NCBI GenBank assembly: GCA_015067185.1
Contig: SVMZ01000004.1
Location: forward strand, 1 to 64,000
Source: Oscillospiraceae bacterium
Lineage (GTDB): Bacteria > Bacillota > Clostridia > Oscillospirales > Ruminococcaceae
Direction of reading: 5' to 3'
Length of the DNA stretch: 64,000 nt
Shown one piece after another: positions 16,851-25,563 of this stretch; the first letter of the stretch is position 1, and each line of letters opens with the position of its first letter. The notes below the pieces were generated by a model. The model ran no database searches, had not been told where the DNA came from, and was given only the letters and a program-made list of their open reading frames with translations. A program made the position numbers and the translations under genes.

Positions 16851-18673
16851 TATAGCAATGATTGATTCATTTCAAGCAGCATCAGAATGGTTCTGCCATT
16901 AGCACTGGCGTTGGGGCTCCAGGGGACATAATAGGGATCGTTGTCTGCATAACGCTCAATCATATAGTATTCTTCTGTCATAGCATATTTGAGCTGATAT
17001 TCCAATATCTCCATCATCTTTTCCCTCTCACCGAACTTCTTCCAAATATGGAACCAGTAACTGTCGGGGAAGTTGACATACCAGATATGCCGATTACCAT
17101 CTTTATATGGCATATATCCGTAAAAACCATTCTTGGCAATGCCTTGTTTTACCATATAGTTGTAAACTCTGCGAATATCCCGCTCGTTATCGATGGTGCC
17201 GCTGCGGATGAAACGTCCATGATAAAGCAGCGGGAAATAGTTTTCCACCAATTCGGCATCGTTTCCATCGGGACAAAGCGGGATGCGAAGTTCATCACTG
17301 CCTTCAGCAGCATCAAGGAATTTTTGGAAATGCTGCTTCATGCAGGCAAGATAGCTGTCGTGCACTTCCCGTACCCATGCTGCTTTGGGATCATTCATAG
17401 CTTCGGTTACTTCTACCATGGCTTTGATTCCGAGCAGATTCCAGGGATCGTTGTTGGTCCAGGACTGGAAGACCTGTGCCCAGTCGTTGCCGCGCAGAGG
17501 CGGGAACAATCCGCCTGCCATACCTTCCACTCCAATGGTAGACTTGCGGGTCTTGTCAATCCAATTAAGTGCCAAAAGCGCCTTATCGCGGTATTTCTGA
17601 TAGAAATCCCTATTACAGTCCAGACAGTACCGAGCAAACGTATAGAGAGAAGATGCGGTAACACTGGCCCAATAGATACCAATGTTCCAAATTTCACCCT
17701 CTTCATCCTGCATCTCATCAAAATAAGTGGCAATACTGTCTTCCAGATAATCGTTGAAATCACCGATTTTGCCGAGCGCTTCCAGTTCTGCAAGTGCTTC
17801 GGTGGGCCATATAATCCGCAGCAGGCCGCCTTGGCGCGGAAGCAGATAATCTCCATCAATGGGACGGGCAAAACACTGCAGCAGCTGTGCTGTCATATGG
17901 CGAATCATCTTCACCTTTGCCGGATCATTGGACAGATGTGGAGGCAGCTTATTGATTCTTGCCAGTTCCTTATCCCAGAAAGCCTGCATCGCAGCTTTTT
18001 CAGCATCGTAGTCATATTCTTTAACTTCACCGCAATCAAGGGAGAACTCAATAACAGCTTCTGTCCCGGGGACCAGATCAATCTTAAAATTGATCTGTGC
18101 GCTCTGCTCATCCCATGCACCGGAAACAGTACCCTTTACCGCAAGAACACGGTGACCATCGGTATAGACATTTCCCTCTTTGCGCCAAAGCTTCTCCTGC
18201 TCTTTCCATGCCTCAATGGTCGGATCATAGCTGATATAGCCATCGCTGCCGCCGTAGACAATTTCTTTTTCTTTACCGGTGACAAGCATCATATTCAACG
18301 TTCTGTTAATAGTGGCATCGCTGGTGTTCTTTATGGTGACTTTTGCAAAACAGGAGCTTTTTCTTGCCGTATTGCAGATTGCTTCTTCACAGAGTTCCAG
18401 TCCATCCCACTCGTGAACAACGGCATGAATAGGTGTACCGTCTTCCGTAATCACATTTTTCACCTTTTTAAAATCGAACTGCTGACCATCGCGCAGCAGC
18501 CATACACCGCAGCTCTCGAGGGTTTTGTAGTATTCCCATCCCTCACGGTTGTCAATAACTTCACCAAAAATAAGTTTCCCCTCTGCCCAAAGAGTAAACA
18601 TACGTTCAGAGCAGGGTGGATGCAGATAGCGTCGTGTCGTTTTTGGTCTTTCCCATGTTGCCGGTTCGTTCAT
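16850..18673 (-). CDS. Putative (alpha/alpha)6-barrel glycoside hydrolase, family unassigned
   Basis: A 607-residue protein. The N-terminal 230 residues are beta-rich ('MFTLWAEGKLIFGEVIDN', 'LELCEEAICNTARKSS'); the rest is helical with aromatic motifs typical of six-hairpin glycosidases: 'LPRQGGLLRIIWPTEALAEL', 'IWNIGIYWASVTASSLYTFA', 'FPPLRGNDWAQVFQSWTNND', 'YVPWSPNASANGRTILML'. The order of a beta-sandwich then an (alpha/alpha)6 barrel is seen in several GH and lyase families, but I cannot name one. It is cytoplasmic, with AAAGGAG before the ATG and a consensus promoter about 130 bases upstream. It appears to be expressed alone. Confidence 0.65.
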   Translation of the reverse strand: MNEPATWERPKTTRRYLHPPCSERMFTLWAEGKLIFGEVIDNREGWEYYKTLESCGVWLLRDGQQFDFKKVKNVITEDGTPIHAVVHEWDGLELCEEAICNTARKSSCFAKVTIKNTSDATINRTLNMMLVTGKEKEIVYGGSDGYISYDPTIEAWKEQEKLWRKEGNVYTDGHRVLAVKGTVSGAWDEQSAQINFKIDLVPGTEAVIEFSLDCGEVKEYDYDAEKAAMQAFWDKELARINKLPPHLSNDPAKVKMIRHMTAQLLQCFARPIDGDYLLPRQGGLLRIIWPTEALAELEALGKIGDFNDYLEDSIATYFDEMQDEEGEIWNIGIYWASVTASSLYTFARYCLDCNRDFYQKYRDKALLALNWIDKTRKSTIGVEGMAGGLFPPLRGNDWAQVFQSWTNNDPWNLLGIKAMVEVTEAMNDPKAAWVREVHDSYLACMKQHFQKFLDAAEGSDELRIPLCPDGNDAELVENYFPLLYHGRFIRSGTIDNERDIRRVYNYMVKQGIAKNGFYGYMPYKDGNRHIWYVNFPDSYWFHIWKKFGEREKMMEILEYQLKYAMTEEYYMIERYADNDPYYVPWSPNASANGRTILMLLEMNQSLL

Positions 18674-18805
18674 AAAGTCACGCTCCTTTTATCTGATTAT
18701 ATCAGCATCTTCTTTTTTAACAATCTCTAAAAATGAAGATGTAAACAATAAGAACAAAAACAATACCGTGTATTTCCCATTTCCCTCTGCATAATACCTG
18801 TTTTC

Positions 18806-18834
18806 ATTTTAATACTTTCTGTTTTCTCTGTCAA
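18806..18834 (-). promoter_or_regulatory. Promoter of the putative (alpha/alpha)6 glycosidase gene
   Basis: On the minus strand TTGACA (18834-18829), a 17-base spacer and TAAAAT (18811-18806) precede the gene that starts at 18673. The direct repeats at 18938-18959 lie about 105 bases upstream and could bind an activator. Confidence 0.7.
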
Positions 18835-19195
18835 TCTCAACTTTGTTCCCCAACTAAAAGAATATTTTAGCTTAAACTCCTATTTCCTCAGCTATTTATA
18901 TTTCTCTTGTTTTCATTTCCCCCTGCACTGGATTACCAATCGCAATACAAAATCGCAATTTCGAAACATTTTTACGATTATTTTATTTCTAAAACATCAA
19001 AATCCCTCTGCCTTTGGCACCGAAAGTGAATCCAGAAAATAAAATACGGTTCATTATTTTGATAACATTCACTCCTATCCTCTTCTTTGGTCATAGCATC
19101 CGTTGATCCGCGTGTCCAAAATTTTCTGCATTACAACGATTTATGGGAATGCTTTATAAAGTATTCCCTCTCCTGCAATCATATTCTTACAGCAA

Positions 19196-19234
19196 AACCG
19201 GAAGACCTCTGCATTCTCTCAGCGTCTCCCGGTT
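19196..19234 (-). terminator. Candidate terminator of the hexosaminidase-like gene
   Basis: AACCGGAAGAC (19196-19206) pairs with GTCTCCCGGTT (19224-19234) with one mismatch; on the minus strand it is followed by TTTTGC. The T run is short. Confidence 0.45.
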
Positions 19235-19253
19235 GATTTTTTAAGAAACCCCT

Positions 19254-21350
19254 TTATTTTCTCAAACTCTCCCTATAGGCAGCAATTTCTATATTTATCA
19301 GCGCTTCCAGTTGTCTCAACTTCCACTCAAGATGGGGGCCGTCTCCCACATAGAGCATACTGGGCTCCCAACCCAAGCGGGAATCCGCTTCAACCAGCGG
19401 AATTGTCTCTTGCACGTTCTCCTTCTCTGCCTGAATCAGAACTTCCATCTTGTCCAATATTTCCGCAACGGTTTCTTTCTCCTCTGCCGCCTGCAGCTTA
19501 CACTTTAATTTATGCCACTGCTTGGCATGAATTCCGGTTATAACCGTACGCAAAATAAATTTTCCAAGATTGATCAGCTCTTTCAGCTTATCATTCTGCT
19601 CCGGTGCCTCTTCCAGAAGAGTAATGCCCTCCTGCAGCAGCATCTGCATGCGGGAAAGAGCGTTGATCTCCTCCGGCAGTCTCAGGCTGATCAAAGAGTC
19701 TCTCTTATCTGCATTTGTCGGATAAGAGGTATTGCAAATTCCTCCGCCAAACATAGCTTTGGGATCTGCCTGAACCGATATCTTTCTGTCCAGGCAGAAC
19801 GGATAGGCGGGTCCCACCCGGAAAGCACCGTATTGGTCAGCATCTGTTGCAGTGTAGCAGCGGATCGCCTCACTCCAAAGGCGAAGGGCTTTATCTGCTG
19901 CCATATAGTTTTCACTGCCAAATATCCCCTCTATTACCGTCTGTGCAATCTTTTCGCAATCCTCTCTCGGCTCCATAAAGCACCATTTGGAAAGCTTACT
20001 AATAAAAGAGGGATAGAATCCAAAGTGGTGACTTTCCATAATGCCGCAGAGTCCCCATTCATCATGCGCTTTGCGCATTCCTTCATACCGCCGTATCCAC
20101 TGGAACGGCATTGGTTCATAGGGAATGACACCGATATCCCATGTCAGACCGCCTGTGTTGGTCATACTATAAAGCCGTATGCCCCTCTTTTTTGCCGCAG
20201 CAGCTTCGCTTCTGAAATATTTTCCCGGTCCCTCAAATGTCAATGTATAATCGGCGCAATGTGCCTGATAAGCACCGTATTGCCGTGGTTCAAACATCTC
20301 AAACGTTGCCTGCAGCGAAATGTCTGTGGGCAAACTTTCAATCAGTTTAATACGCGCCTCTTCCGGCTGATATCCCCAGTTGTAGGTCCAGAAAACAATA
20401 TCGGCATCACTTTTATATTTGCGGATAATCTTCTTGACTAGGTTTAGCCACACAGGGTAATCCTCACAGGGATACCATCCTGCACTGACCTTCCCGCTGG
20501 GAATGCCGTCCGAATCAATCTCAAAATATCTGCCTTTGGCCACATGCGGATCTTTGCTGGGGAACTCCACCGATTCTCCCACCAGGGTTACTCCCGCCAG
20601 ACCGGGACACTCCCGAAACAGTCTGCCATAACTGTTTTCATAGAATTCTTCCGCCTCCGGCGCTTCCGGACTCATGTTGCTCAGCAGATAACTGTATGCA
20701 TATACATCCAAACCATATCGTGCTGCACGATTGATCAAATCATTAAAGTCAAGATACCCGCCTGGAGTTTTGTTTACATCCTTTGTAAACACCAAAATGG
20801 CATCGCGTCCTTCATGCGCCACTTTCGCCAGATACTCATCCGGATATTCATCCAGCGCATAACCGGAGTGAATCATCTGCGGAGAAAACATGGCATATTT
20901 CCGGATTTCCTCTTTCTTTATAAACGGTGCATGCTCAAAACTCATCATATCTTCGAGATAGTAGAGCGCCTGTGCCGCACCGCGCTCATCATAGGCATAA
21001 ATTTCTATTCTGTCCGTAACCCGAATCAAAAATCCCTTATACCTGTTTGCCTCTCCAAGCAGATTGGCATACCTTTCTTGGGATACAGGATAAATACACA
21101 CCGAGCCGCCTTCTTCTGTAAGCTCCTTCACCACCCGTACTTTGGAAAAGCCCATGGATATCGCAAGAAAATCTGCAAAATCGCTCGCAGCCGTTTCAAT
21201 TACTTTTCCAGCAATGGGAGCAAAAGCAACACACAATCCATCCTTCAGTTCCAGCTGATTCCCGGCAGGATTTTTATCCTTTCGCCGTAAATCAGGCTCA
21301 TGTATTGCGAGTAATTTTTTTTGAAAATCATAGGAATTTTCTTTTTTCAT
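19254..21350 (-). CDS. GH20/GH84-like hexosaminidase family protein
   Basis: A 698-residue cytoplasmic protein. Residues 30-150 form a hexosaminidase-type alpha/beta domain, closing with 'IRVTDRIEIYAYDERGAAQALYYL', whose core 'YAYDERGAAQALYYL' is the usual lead into the barrel. A TIM-barrel region follows ('GYALDEYPDEYLAKVAHEGR', 'LAGVTLVGESVEFPS', 'DIVFWTYNWGYQPEE', 'SMTNTGGLTWDIGVIPYEP'). The last 200 residues are helical. I do not see the canonical Asp-Glu pair of GH20 (H-x-G-x-D-E) so the exact family and chemistry are open. GGTGGAG precedes the ATG and a full-consensus promoter lies upstream. Confidence 0.65.
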   Translation of the reverse strand: MKKENSYDFQKKLLAIHEPDLRRKDKNPAGNQLELKDGLCVAFAPIAGKVIETAASDFADFLAISMGFSKVRVVKELTEEGGSVCIYPVSQERYANLLGEANRYKGFLIRVTDRIEIYAYDERGAAQALYYLEDMMSFEHAPFIKKEEIRKYAMFSPQMIHSGYALDEYPDEYLAKVAHEGRDAILVFTKDVNKTPGGYLDFNDLINRAARYGLDVYAYSYLLSNMSPEAPEAEEFYENSYGRLFRECPGLAGVTLVGESVEFPSKDPHVAKGRYFEIDSDGIPSGKVSAGWYPCEDYPVWLNLVKKIIRKYKSDADIVFWTYNWGYQPEEARIKLIESLPTDISLQATFEMFEPRQYGAYQAHCADYTLTFEGPGKYFRSEAAAAKKRGIRLYSMTNTGGLTWDIGVIPYEPMPFQWIRRYEGMRKAHDEWGLCGIMESHHFGFYPSFISKLSKWCFMEPREDCEKIAQTVIEGIFGSENYMAADKALRLWSEAIRCYTATDADQYGAFRVGPAYPFCLDRKISVQADPKAMFGGGICNTSYPTNADKRDSLISLRLPEEINALSRMQMLLQEGITLLEEAPEQNDKLKELINLGKFILRTVITGIHAKQWHKLKCKLQAAEEKETVAEILDKMEVLIQAEKENVQETIPLVEADSRLGWEPSMLYVGDGPHLEWKLRQLEALINIEIAAYRESLRK

Positions 21351-21385
21351 ATTGCTCCACCCTTTCTAGTCCAATAATTTCACAC

Positions 21386-21414
21386 ATTATAGCAGATTCT
21401 ATTTATGCTGTCAA
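21386..21414 (-). promoter_or_regulatory. Consensus promoter of the hexosaminidase-like gene
   Basis: Minus strand TTGACA (21414-21409), 17-base spacer, TATAAT (21391-21386), 36 bases before the ATG at 21350. Confidence 0.85.
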
Positions 21415-21599
21415 CAGAATTTTCACCACTAAAAATCCATATTCAAAATCTACCGGAACCCGGCTTCGCTCCTTTAAAAAAGTTACTATCCTTATGTTTT
21501 TTGCCGTTATTGTCCAAGACACCATTCCTCTGTTGCGGTATACTGAAAACAGGTACCATGTTTTCGCATTAAAACAAAAATCAACTTAGGAGTGATTTC

Positions 21600-22337
21600 A
21601 TGCAGCTTCTCGAAATGTTTTACGATGATATTCAGGATGCGGTTAACCGCAAAGTACCCTTTATCATTCCCATCGGTACTATGGAGTACCATGCACGCCA
21701 TGCTTCCTGCGGCACAGATACATTGGTTGTTACCGGCTGTCTCAGAGAACTTGAAAAGAAAAAAGAAATTGTCGTCTGTCCTCCTATCTGGTACGGTGTC
21801 GCATCCTATGCCGTCTGCGAACCAAAGCCGAGTCATTTTCATGTAGATGAAGATGCTTACACCAATTACCTGTATTATATTCTCAAATCCATGATTGATG
21901 CCGGACATAAGAATATCTACCTTATCCCGCACCACCAGACCGAAGGTGCCGGTTTGATGCCAATGACCATCGCCTGCCACAAAGCCGCCAAAAAGGTTAC
22001 CATGGAATACATGGAAAACTCTCTTGGAAAAGGCTGGTGGGGCAGCGATTCCTATGCCGAATACTATGAAAATCTCGGCACCGGGGACGACCCCTTCTCC
22101 TATATCAAGGTAATTCCGCTCATCGGCGCCGATGCACAGATCAAATGTGGCGGTTTTGACCACGCCGGCAAGTGGGAAACATCTCTGCTGATGGGAACTT
22201 ATCCGCAGCTCGTTGACCTCGACAGATGCAAAAACAACACCGAATGGTTTGCACAGAGTGCCGTAGAAGCCAGTGAAGAACTGGGGCATCACATGGTGGA
22301 CTGTACTCTTGAGTGGCTCTGCGAAGCAATTCAGTAA
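21600..22337 (+). CDS. Creatininase-family amidohydrolase
   Basis: A 245-residue protein of the creatininase superfamily. The metal-binding N-terminal motif is 'PIGTMEYHARHASCGTDT' (residues 24-41, ligands Glu, His, Asp), and the later motif 'DHAGKWETSLLM' gives His and Glu near 187-193. The usual 'NGHGGN' segment is replaced by 'LIPHHQTEGAG', so the substrate probably differs from creatinine. AGGAG precedes the ATG. The acetyltransferase follows after 42 bases and may be cotranscribed; members of this family also act on formamidopyrimidines and lactams. Confidence 0.85.
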   Translation: MQLLEMFYDDIQDAVNRKVPFIIPIGTMEYHARHASCGTDTLVVTGCLRELEKKKEIVVCPPIWYGVASYAVCEPKPSHFHVDEDAYTNYLYYILKSMIDAGHKNIYLIPHHQTEGAGLMPMTIACHKAAKKVTMEYMENSLGKGWWGSDSYAEYYENLGTGDDPFSYIKVIPLIGADAQIKCGGFDHAGKWETSLLMGTYPQLVDLDRCKNNTEWFAQSAVEASEELGHHMVDCTLEWLCEAIQ

Positions 22338-22379
22338 ATATTCCCGCTCTTTTCACATCGGATTACCGGAGTATATATT

Positions 22380-22958
22380 ATGACTGAACACGAAAAATGC
22401 ATGGCTGGACTTATGTATGATGCCAACTATGCCGGCAGAGAAGAAGAACACCTGAAGTGTATGGAGCTCTGCTATGATTTCAATCATCTCAGACCTTCCG
22501 ATGCGGCAGGCCGTGAAGAATTGATTCGGAAAATCTTCCATAGGATTGGTAAATCACCATACATTGAACCCAATCTCTGGGTCAGCTTCGGCACTAACAT
22601 TGAAGCCGGCGACTATTTCTACGCTAATCACGACTGTGTTTTTCTCGATCCCGGCAAAATAACCTTCGGCAATTATGTATTTATCGGCCCGCAATGTGGC
22701 TTCTACACCGCCCACCACCCTCTTCATTCATCTCTCCGCAACCAGTTTTACGAATATGCCAAACCCATTACAATCGGTGACAACGTATGGATCGGCGGCG
22801 GAAGCATAATTATGCCCGGCGTGACCATTGGCAGCAATGTTGTCATTGGCGGCGGCAGCATTGTGTGTCACGATATTCCCGACAATGTTCTGGCCTGCGG
22901 TAATCCCTGCCGTATTATTCGCGAGATTACGAACGAAGACCTTATTTCGATGCACTGA
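22380..22958 (+). CDS. Sugar O-acetyltransferase, left-handed beta-helix
   Basis: A 192-residue hexapeptide-repeat acetyltransferase of the maltose/galactoside type. The N-terminal 'CMAGLMYDANY' is the Mac domain, the body shows the nodulation/LacA pattern 'NHDCVFLDPGKITFGNYVFI', and the C-terminal coil has 'GDNVWIGGGSIIMPGVTIGS' and 'IPDNVLACGNPCRIIREI'. The catalytic His is in 'FYTAHHPLHSS'. It transfers acetyl from acetyl-CoA to a sugar hydroxyl. Closely follows the creatininase-family gene. Confidence 0.9.
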   Translation: MTEHEKCMAGLMYDANYAGREEEHLKCMELCYDFNHLRPSDAAGREELIRKIFHRIGKSPYIEPNLWVSFGTNIEAGDYFYANHDCVFLDPGKITFGNYVFIGPQCGFYTAHHPLHSSLRNQFYEYAKPITIGDNVWIGGGSIIMPGVTIGSNVVIGGGSIVCHDIPDNVLACGNPCRIIREITNEDLISMH

Positions 22959-23039
22959 AGGTTCTCTTTTTTCCGAAACGCTTTCTTTGTTTTTTTCTTT
23001 CGGAATCCCCGGATAATTCTCCTGTTTTCCCCTACCATC

Positions 23040-23074
23040 AAAGCCTTGAAAACCACAGGATTTCAAGGCTTTTT
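23040..23074 (+). terminator. Terminator after the acetyltransferase gene
   Basis: AAAGCCTTGAAA pairs with TTTCAAGGCTTT, followed by further T residues. Confidence 0.9.
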
Positions 23075-23262
23075 CTGCTCTGAAAAATTTTGGTCCCCTC
23101 TTTTTTAACTCTTCCGCGCCGAAATTGCAATGGAAGAATTTCGACTGGAATTCAAAAACCGACAGGCAAAACAAGCAGACATCCAAGTCCGATACACCCT
23201 TGGTTAGCTCCGTTTATTTTTCTCCGCTCTATACATCCGTTTTTTCTTTTTGTCTGCTGCAG

Positions 23263-23291
23263 TTGAAAAAGCCTCTTCCTCATGGTATAAT
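23263..23291 (+). promoter_or_regulatory. Promoter of the jelly-roll protein gene
   Basis: TTGAAA (23263-23268), 17-base spacer, TATAAT (23286-23291), then GGGAGG and the ATG at 23338. Confidence 0.75.
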
Positions 23292-23337
23292 GTGTGTATT
23301 CCACACCAATAAACCCAATTGAACGGGAGGATTTATA

Positions 23338-23961
23338 ATGATGTATATTGAAGAAACCCTTATCGAACCAGGCGAACTTCTTTTTCATGATGATTTTACC
23401 GACAGCGATTTGGAAAAACGCTGGGAGGTTTCCGGCGGCGAATGGAAAAGCGGAAACGGATGCTGCACCGGCCTCTACCGTGAAAATGCCGGCGGCCTGA
23501 TTTATACCCACGAACAATTTCCCGGTGATATTATGCTGGATTTTTACGGAACAATCCTTTCCCCTTGCAACAACGACCTCAACTTCTCCTTCCGCACCCG
23601 CGGGTGGAATTATGAGATTGGCGATGCCGATGTTGGTTATATTGGCGGTCTTAACGGCTGGTACATCAATCGCAGCGGTATTGAAAAATATCCAGACTGC
23701 CGTCTGCGTGCACTCTGTCAGCATTTCGAGGCAGAATCCGACCGTGAATATCATATTCAAACCGGTATTGCAGGCTCTATCTGCTTCCTCGCTGTAGACG
23801 GAGAAATGCTGCTGACTCTGGGGGATCCTGATCCTATTGTTGCCAATGACTGCAACCGCGTCGGACTTGGCACCTATTGCAGCCATATCCGTTTCCGTGA
23901 TTTTAAAGTCTACCGTCCAAAACTCACACCCGTCCCCATGTCGTATACACCTAAATTTTAA
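23338..23961 (+). CDS. Concanavalin/LamG-like jelly-roll protein
   Basis: A 207-residue protein without signal peptide. The pattern 'LFHDDFTDSDLEKRWEVSGG' at the start and 'RVGLGTYCSHIRFRDFKVY' at the end is the first and last strand layout of LamG-like or DUF1080/DUF1961-type carbohydrate domains. It is not fused to a catalytic domain. It may be a small glycan-active or glycan-binding protein. Start could be either of the two adjacent ATG codons at 23338 and 23341. Confidence 0.6.
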   Translation: MMYIEETLIEPGELLFHDDFTDSDLEKRWEVSGGEWKSGNGCCTGLYRENAGGLIYTHEQFPGDIMLDFYGTILSPCNNDLNFSFRTRGWNYEIGDADVGYIGGLNGWYINRSGIEKYPDCRLRALCQHFEAESDREYHIQTGIAGSICFLAVDGEMLLTLGDPDPIVANDCNRVGLGTYCSHIRFRDFKVYRPKLTPVPMSYTPKF

Positions 23962-24019
23962 CCTGATATAACAGCGCTGTCGTTTTGTTTATCGCTTTAT
24001 ATAACCGGAGGGATCTACT

Positions 24020-25198
24020 ATGCCTCAGCTTTCCAAACGAACCGAAACTTTTACCGATTCTGTCATCCGCCGTATGACGAGGATATCTCTCAAATACAAT
24101 GCCGTCAATCTTTCACAGGGCTTTCCCGATTTTGATCCACCGAAAGAACTGCTAAACCGTCTGGCTGAAGTCACCCATGAAGATTTTCATCAATATTCCA
24201 TCACCTGGGGTGCACAAAACTTCCGGGAAGCTCTTGCCGAAAAGCAATCCCGCTTCATGGGACGCCGCATCGATCCCAACGGTGAAATTGTTGTCACCTG
24301 TGGCAGTACAGAAGCCATGATGGCCGCCATGATGACGGTAACCAATCCGGGAGACAAAGTTGTGGTTTTCTCTCCTTTTTATGAAAACTACGGTGCGGAT
24401 ACCATTCTCTCCGGCGCAGAACCTATCTATGTCCCGCTCTATCCTCCTGCATTTAACTTCAATCCCGATGAGCTGGAAGCCGCCTTTAAGCAGTATCCAA
24501 AAGCACTCATTCTCTGCAACCCATCCAATCCCTGCGGCAAGGTTTTCACCTATGATGAGTTAAAAATCATTGCCGACCTGGCCGAAAAATACGATACTTT
24601 CGTCATCACAGACGAAGTATACGAACATATCCTGTATGAGCCAAACAAGCACGTTTATTTTGCCACATTGCCCGGTATGTGGGAAAGAACCATCTCCTGT
24701 TCCTCTCTCTCCAAAACCTATTCCATCACAGGATGGCGCCTCGGCTATATCATTGCACCGCCTCACATTATTGAAGTGGCTAAAAAGGTGCACGATTTCC
24801 TGACCGTCGGTGCAGCAGCGCCTCTTCAGGAGGCAGCTGTCGTCGGCCTTCGTTTTCCAGACGATTACTACAGGCAGCTGCAAGCCAAATATACCGAAAA
24901 GCGAGATCTCTTTCTCAAAGGACTGGACGATATCGGTATTACCCATACCAACCCTCAGGGTGCTTATTATGTGCTTCTGGACATCTCCGAATTCGGTTTT
25001 AGCAGCGATTTGGAGTTCTGCGAGGTATTAGCTCGTGATGTGGGCGTAGGTGCTGTTCCCGGCTCCAGCTTTTTCCGCGAGCCGGTTAACCATCTTATTC
25101 GTCTGCATTTCGCCAAGCGCAGCGATACACTGAACGATGCCCTCAACCATCTGGCAGATATCCGCAATAAGATACCTGCACGCAAATCTGTCATTTGA
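24020..25198 (+). CDS. PLP-dependent aminotransferase, class I/II
   Basis: A 392-residue fold-type I aminotransferase. Typical segments are 'NLSQGFPDFDPP' near the N terminus, 'CNPSNPCGKVFTYDEL', 'FVITDEVYEHILY' and the PLP Schiff-base lysine (about residue 232) in 'SSLSKTYSITGWRLGYI'. The C-terminal Arg that binds the substrate carboxylate is in 'NHLIRLHFAKRSD'. Closest in style to aspartate or kynurenine/glutamine transaminase-like enzymes; the substrate cannot be fixed. GGAGGGA precedes the ATG. Confidence 0.92.
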   Translation: MPQLSKRTETFTDSVIRRMTRISLKYNAVNLSQGFPDFDPPKELLNRLAEVTHEDFHQYSITWGAQNFREALAEKQSRFMGRRIDPNGEIVVTCGSTEAMMAAMMTVTNPGDKVVVFSPFYENYGADTILSGAEPIYVPLYPPAFNFNPDELEAAFKQYPKALILCNPSNPCGKVFTYDELKIIADLAEKYDTFVITDEVYEHILYEPNKHVYFATLPGMWERTISCSSLSKTYSITGWRLGYIIAPPHIIEVAKKVHDFLTVGAAAPLQEAAVVGLRFPDDYYRQLQAKYTEKRDLFLKGLDDIGITHTNPQGAYYVLLDISEFGFSSDLEFCEVLARDVGVGAVPGSSFFREPVNHLIRLHFAKRSDTLNDALNHLADIRNKIPARKSVI

Positions 25199-25563
25199 TC
25201 CATCACAAAAATAAAAACTGCTTATATCCACAAGACAGGAACACTCAGATAAAAGCATATCATAAAAGTCCGATTCTGTACTGAATCGGACTTTTATAAT
25301 TCAAAACATCCTTTACGCAGGTATTGCGTACAATCCTTCCGGCAGACGTGATCCTCCAACCCGTGCACACAGTTCCTGTTTCAAAACTGCTTACGCTGTT
25401 ATCCCTCTTTACTTTTTCTCTTATCATCTCACCATAAAGATAATAAATTATTCTTTTTCCGGCGTAATGTTTACTTTTTATTTACCGTTTTCTTCCCAAA
25501 AAGATATATAATGAACGATAGGCAATTTCTATTTTTATTATGCGCAAAGGATTGATATTATTT
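25199..25563. other. Intergenic region, mostly without recognised features
   Basis: It holds the aminotransferase terminator at 25264-25300 and, near its end, TATAAT at 25507-25512 as a probable -10 element for the lipoprotein gene. No convincing -35 element is seen at 16-18 bases. Nothing else was recognised. Confidence 0.5.
25264..25300 (+). terminator. Terminator after the aminotransferase gene
   Basis: Perfect 13-bp stem AAAAGTCCGATTC (25264-25276) with GAATCGGACTTTT (25283-25295). Confidence 0.9.

Larger units (their letters stand above)
18674..19253. other. 580-bp intergenic region with promoter and repeats
   Basis: No gene was found. It holds the minus-strand promoter of the upstream glycosidase (18806-18834), a 9-bp direct repeat AATCGCAAT at 18938-18946 and 18951-18959, and a 24-base near-palindrome at 19145-19168 (GGGAATGCTTTA/TAAAGTATTCCC, one G-T pair). 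The last 40 bases carry a candidate terminator of the next minus-strand gene. Confidence 0.6.
22959..23337. other. Intergenic region with terminator and promoter
   Basis: No gene was seen. It contains the terminator of the acetyltransferase unit (23040-23074) and the promoter of the next gene (23263-23291). Open frames across it have no ribosome binding site. Confidence 0.6.

Noticed and set aside
16862-18730. A 622-residue plus-strand open frame opposite the 607-residue glycosidase
   Set aside because: It lacks a ribosome site and recognisable motifs. The minus-strand gene has AAAGGAG, a consensus promoter and glycosidase-like motifs.
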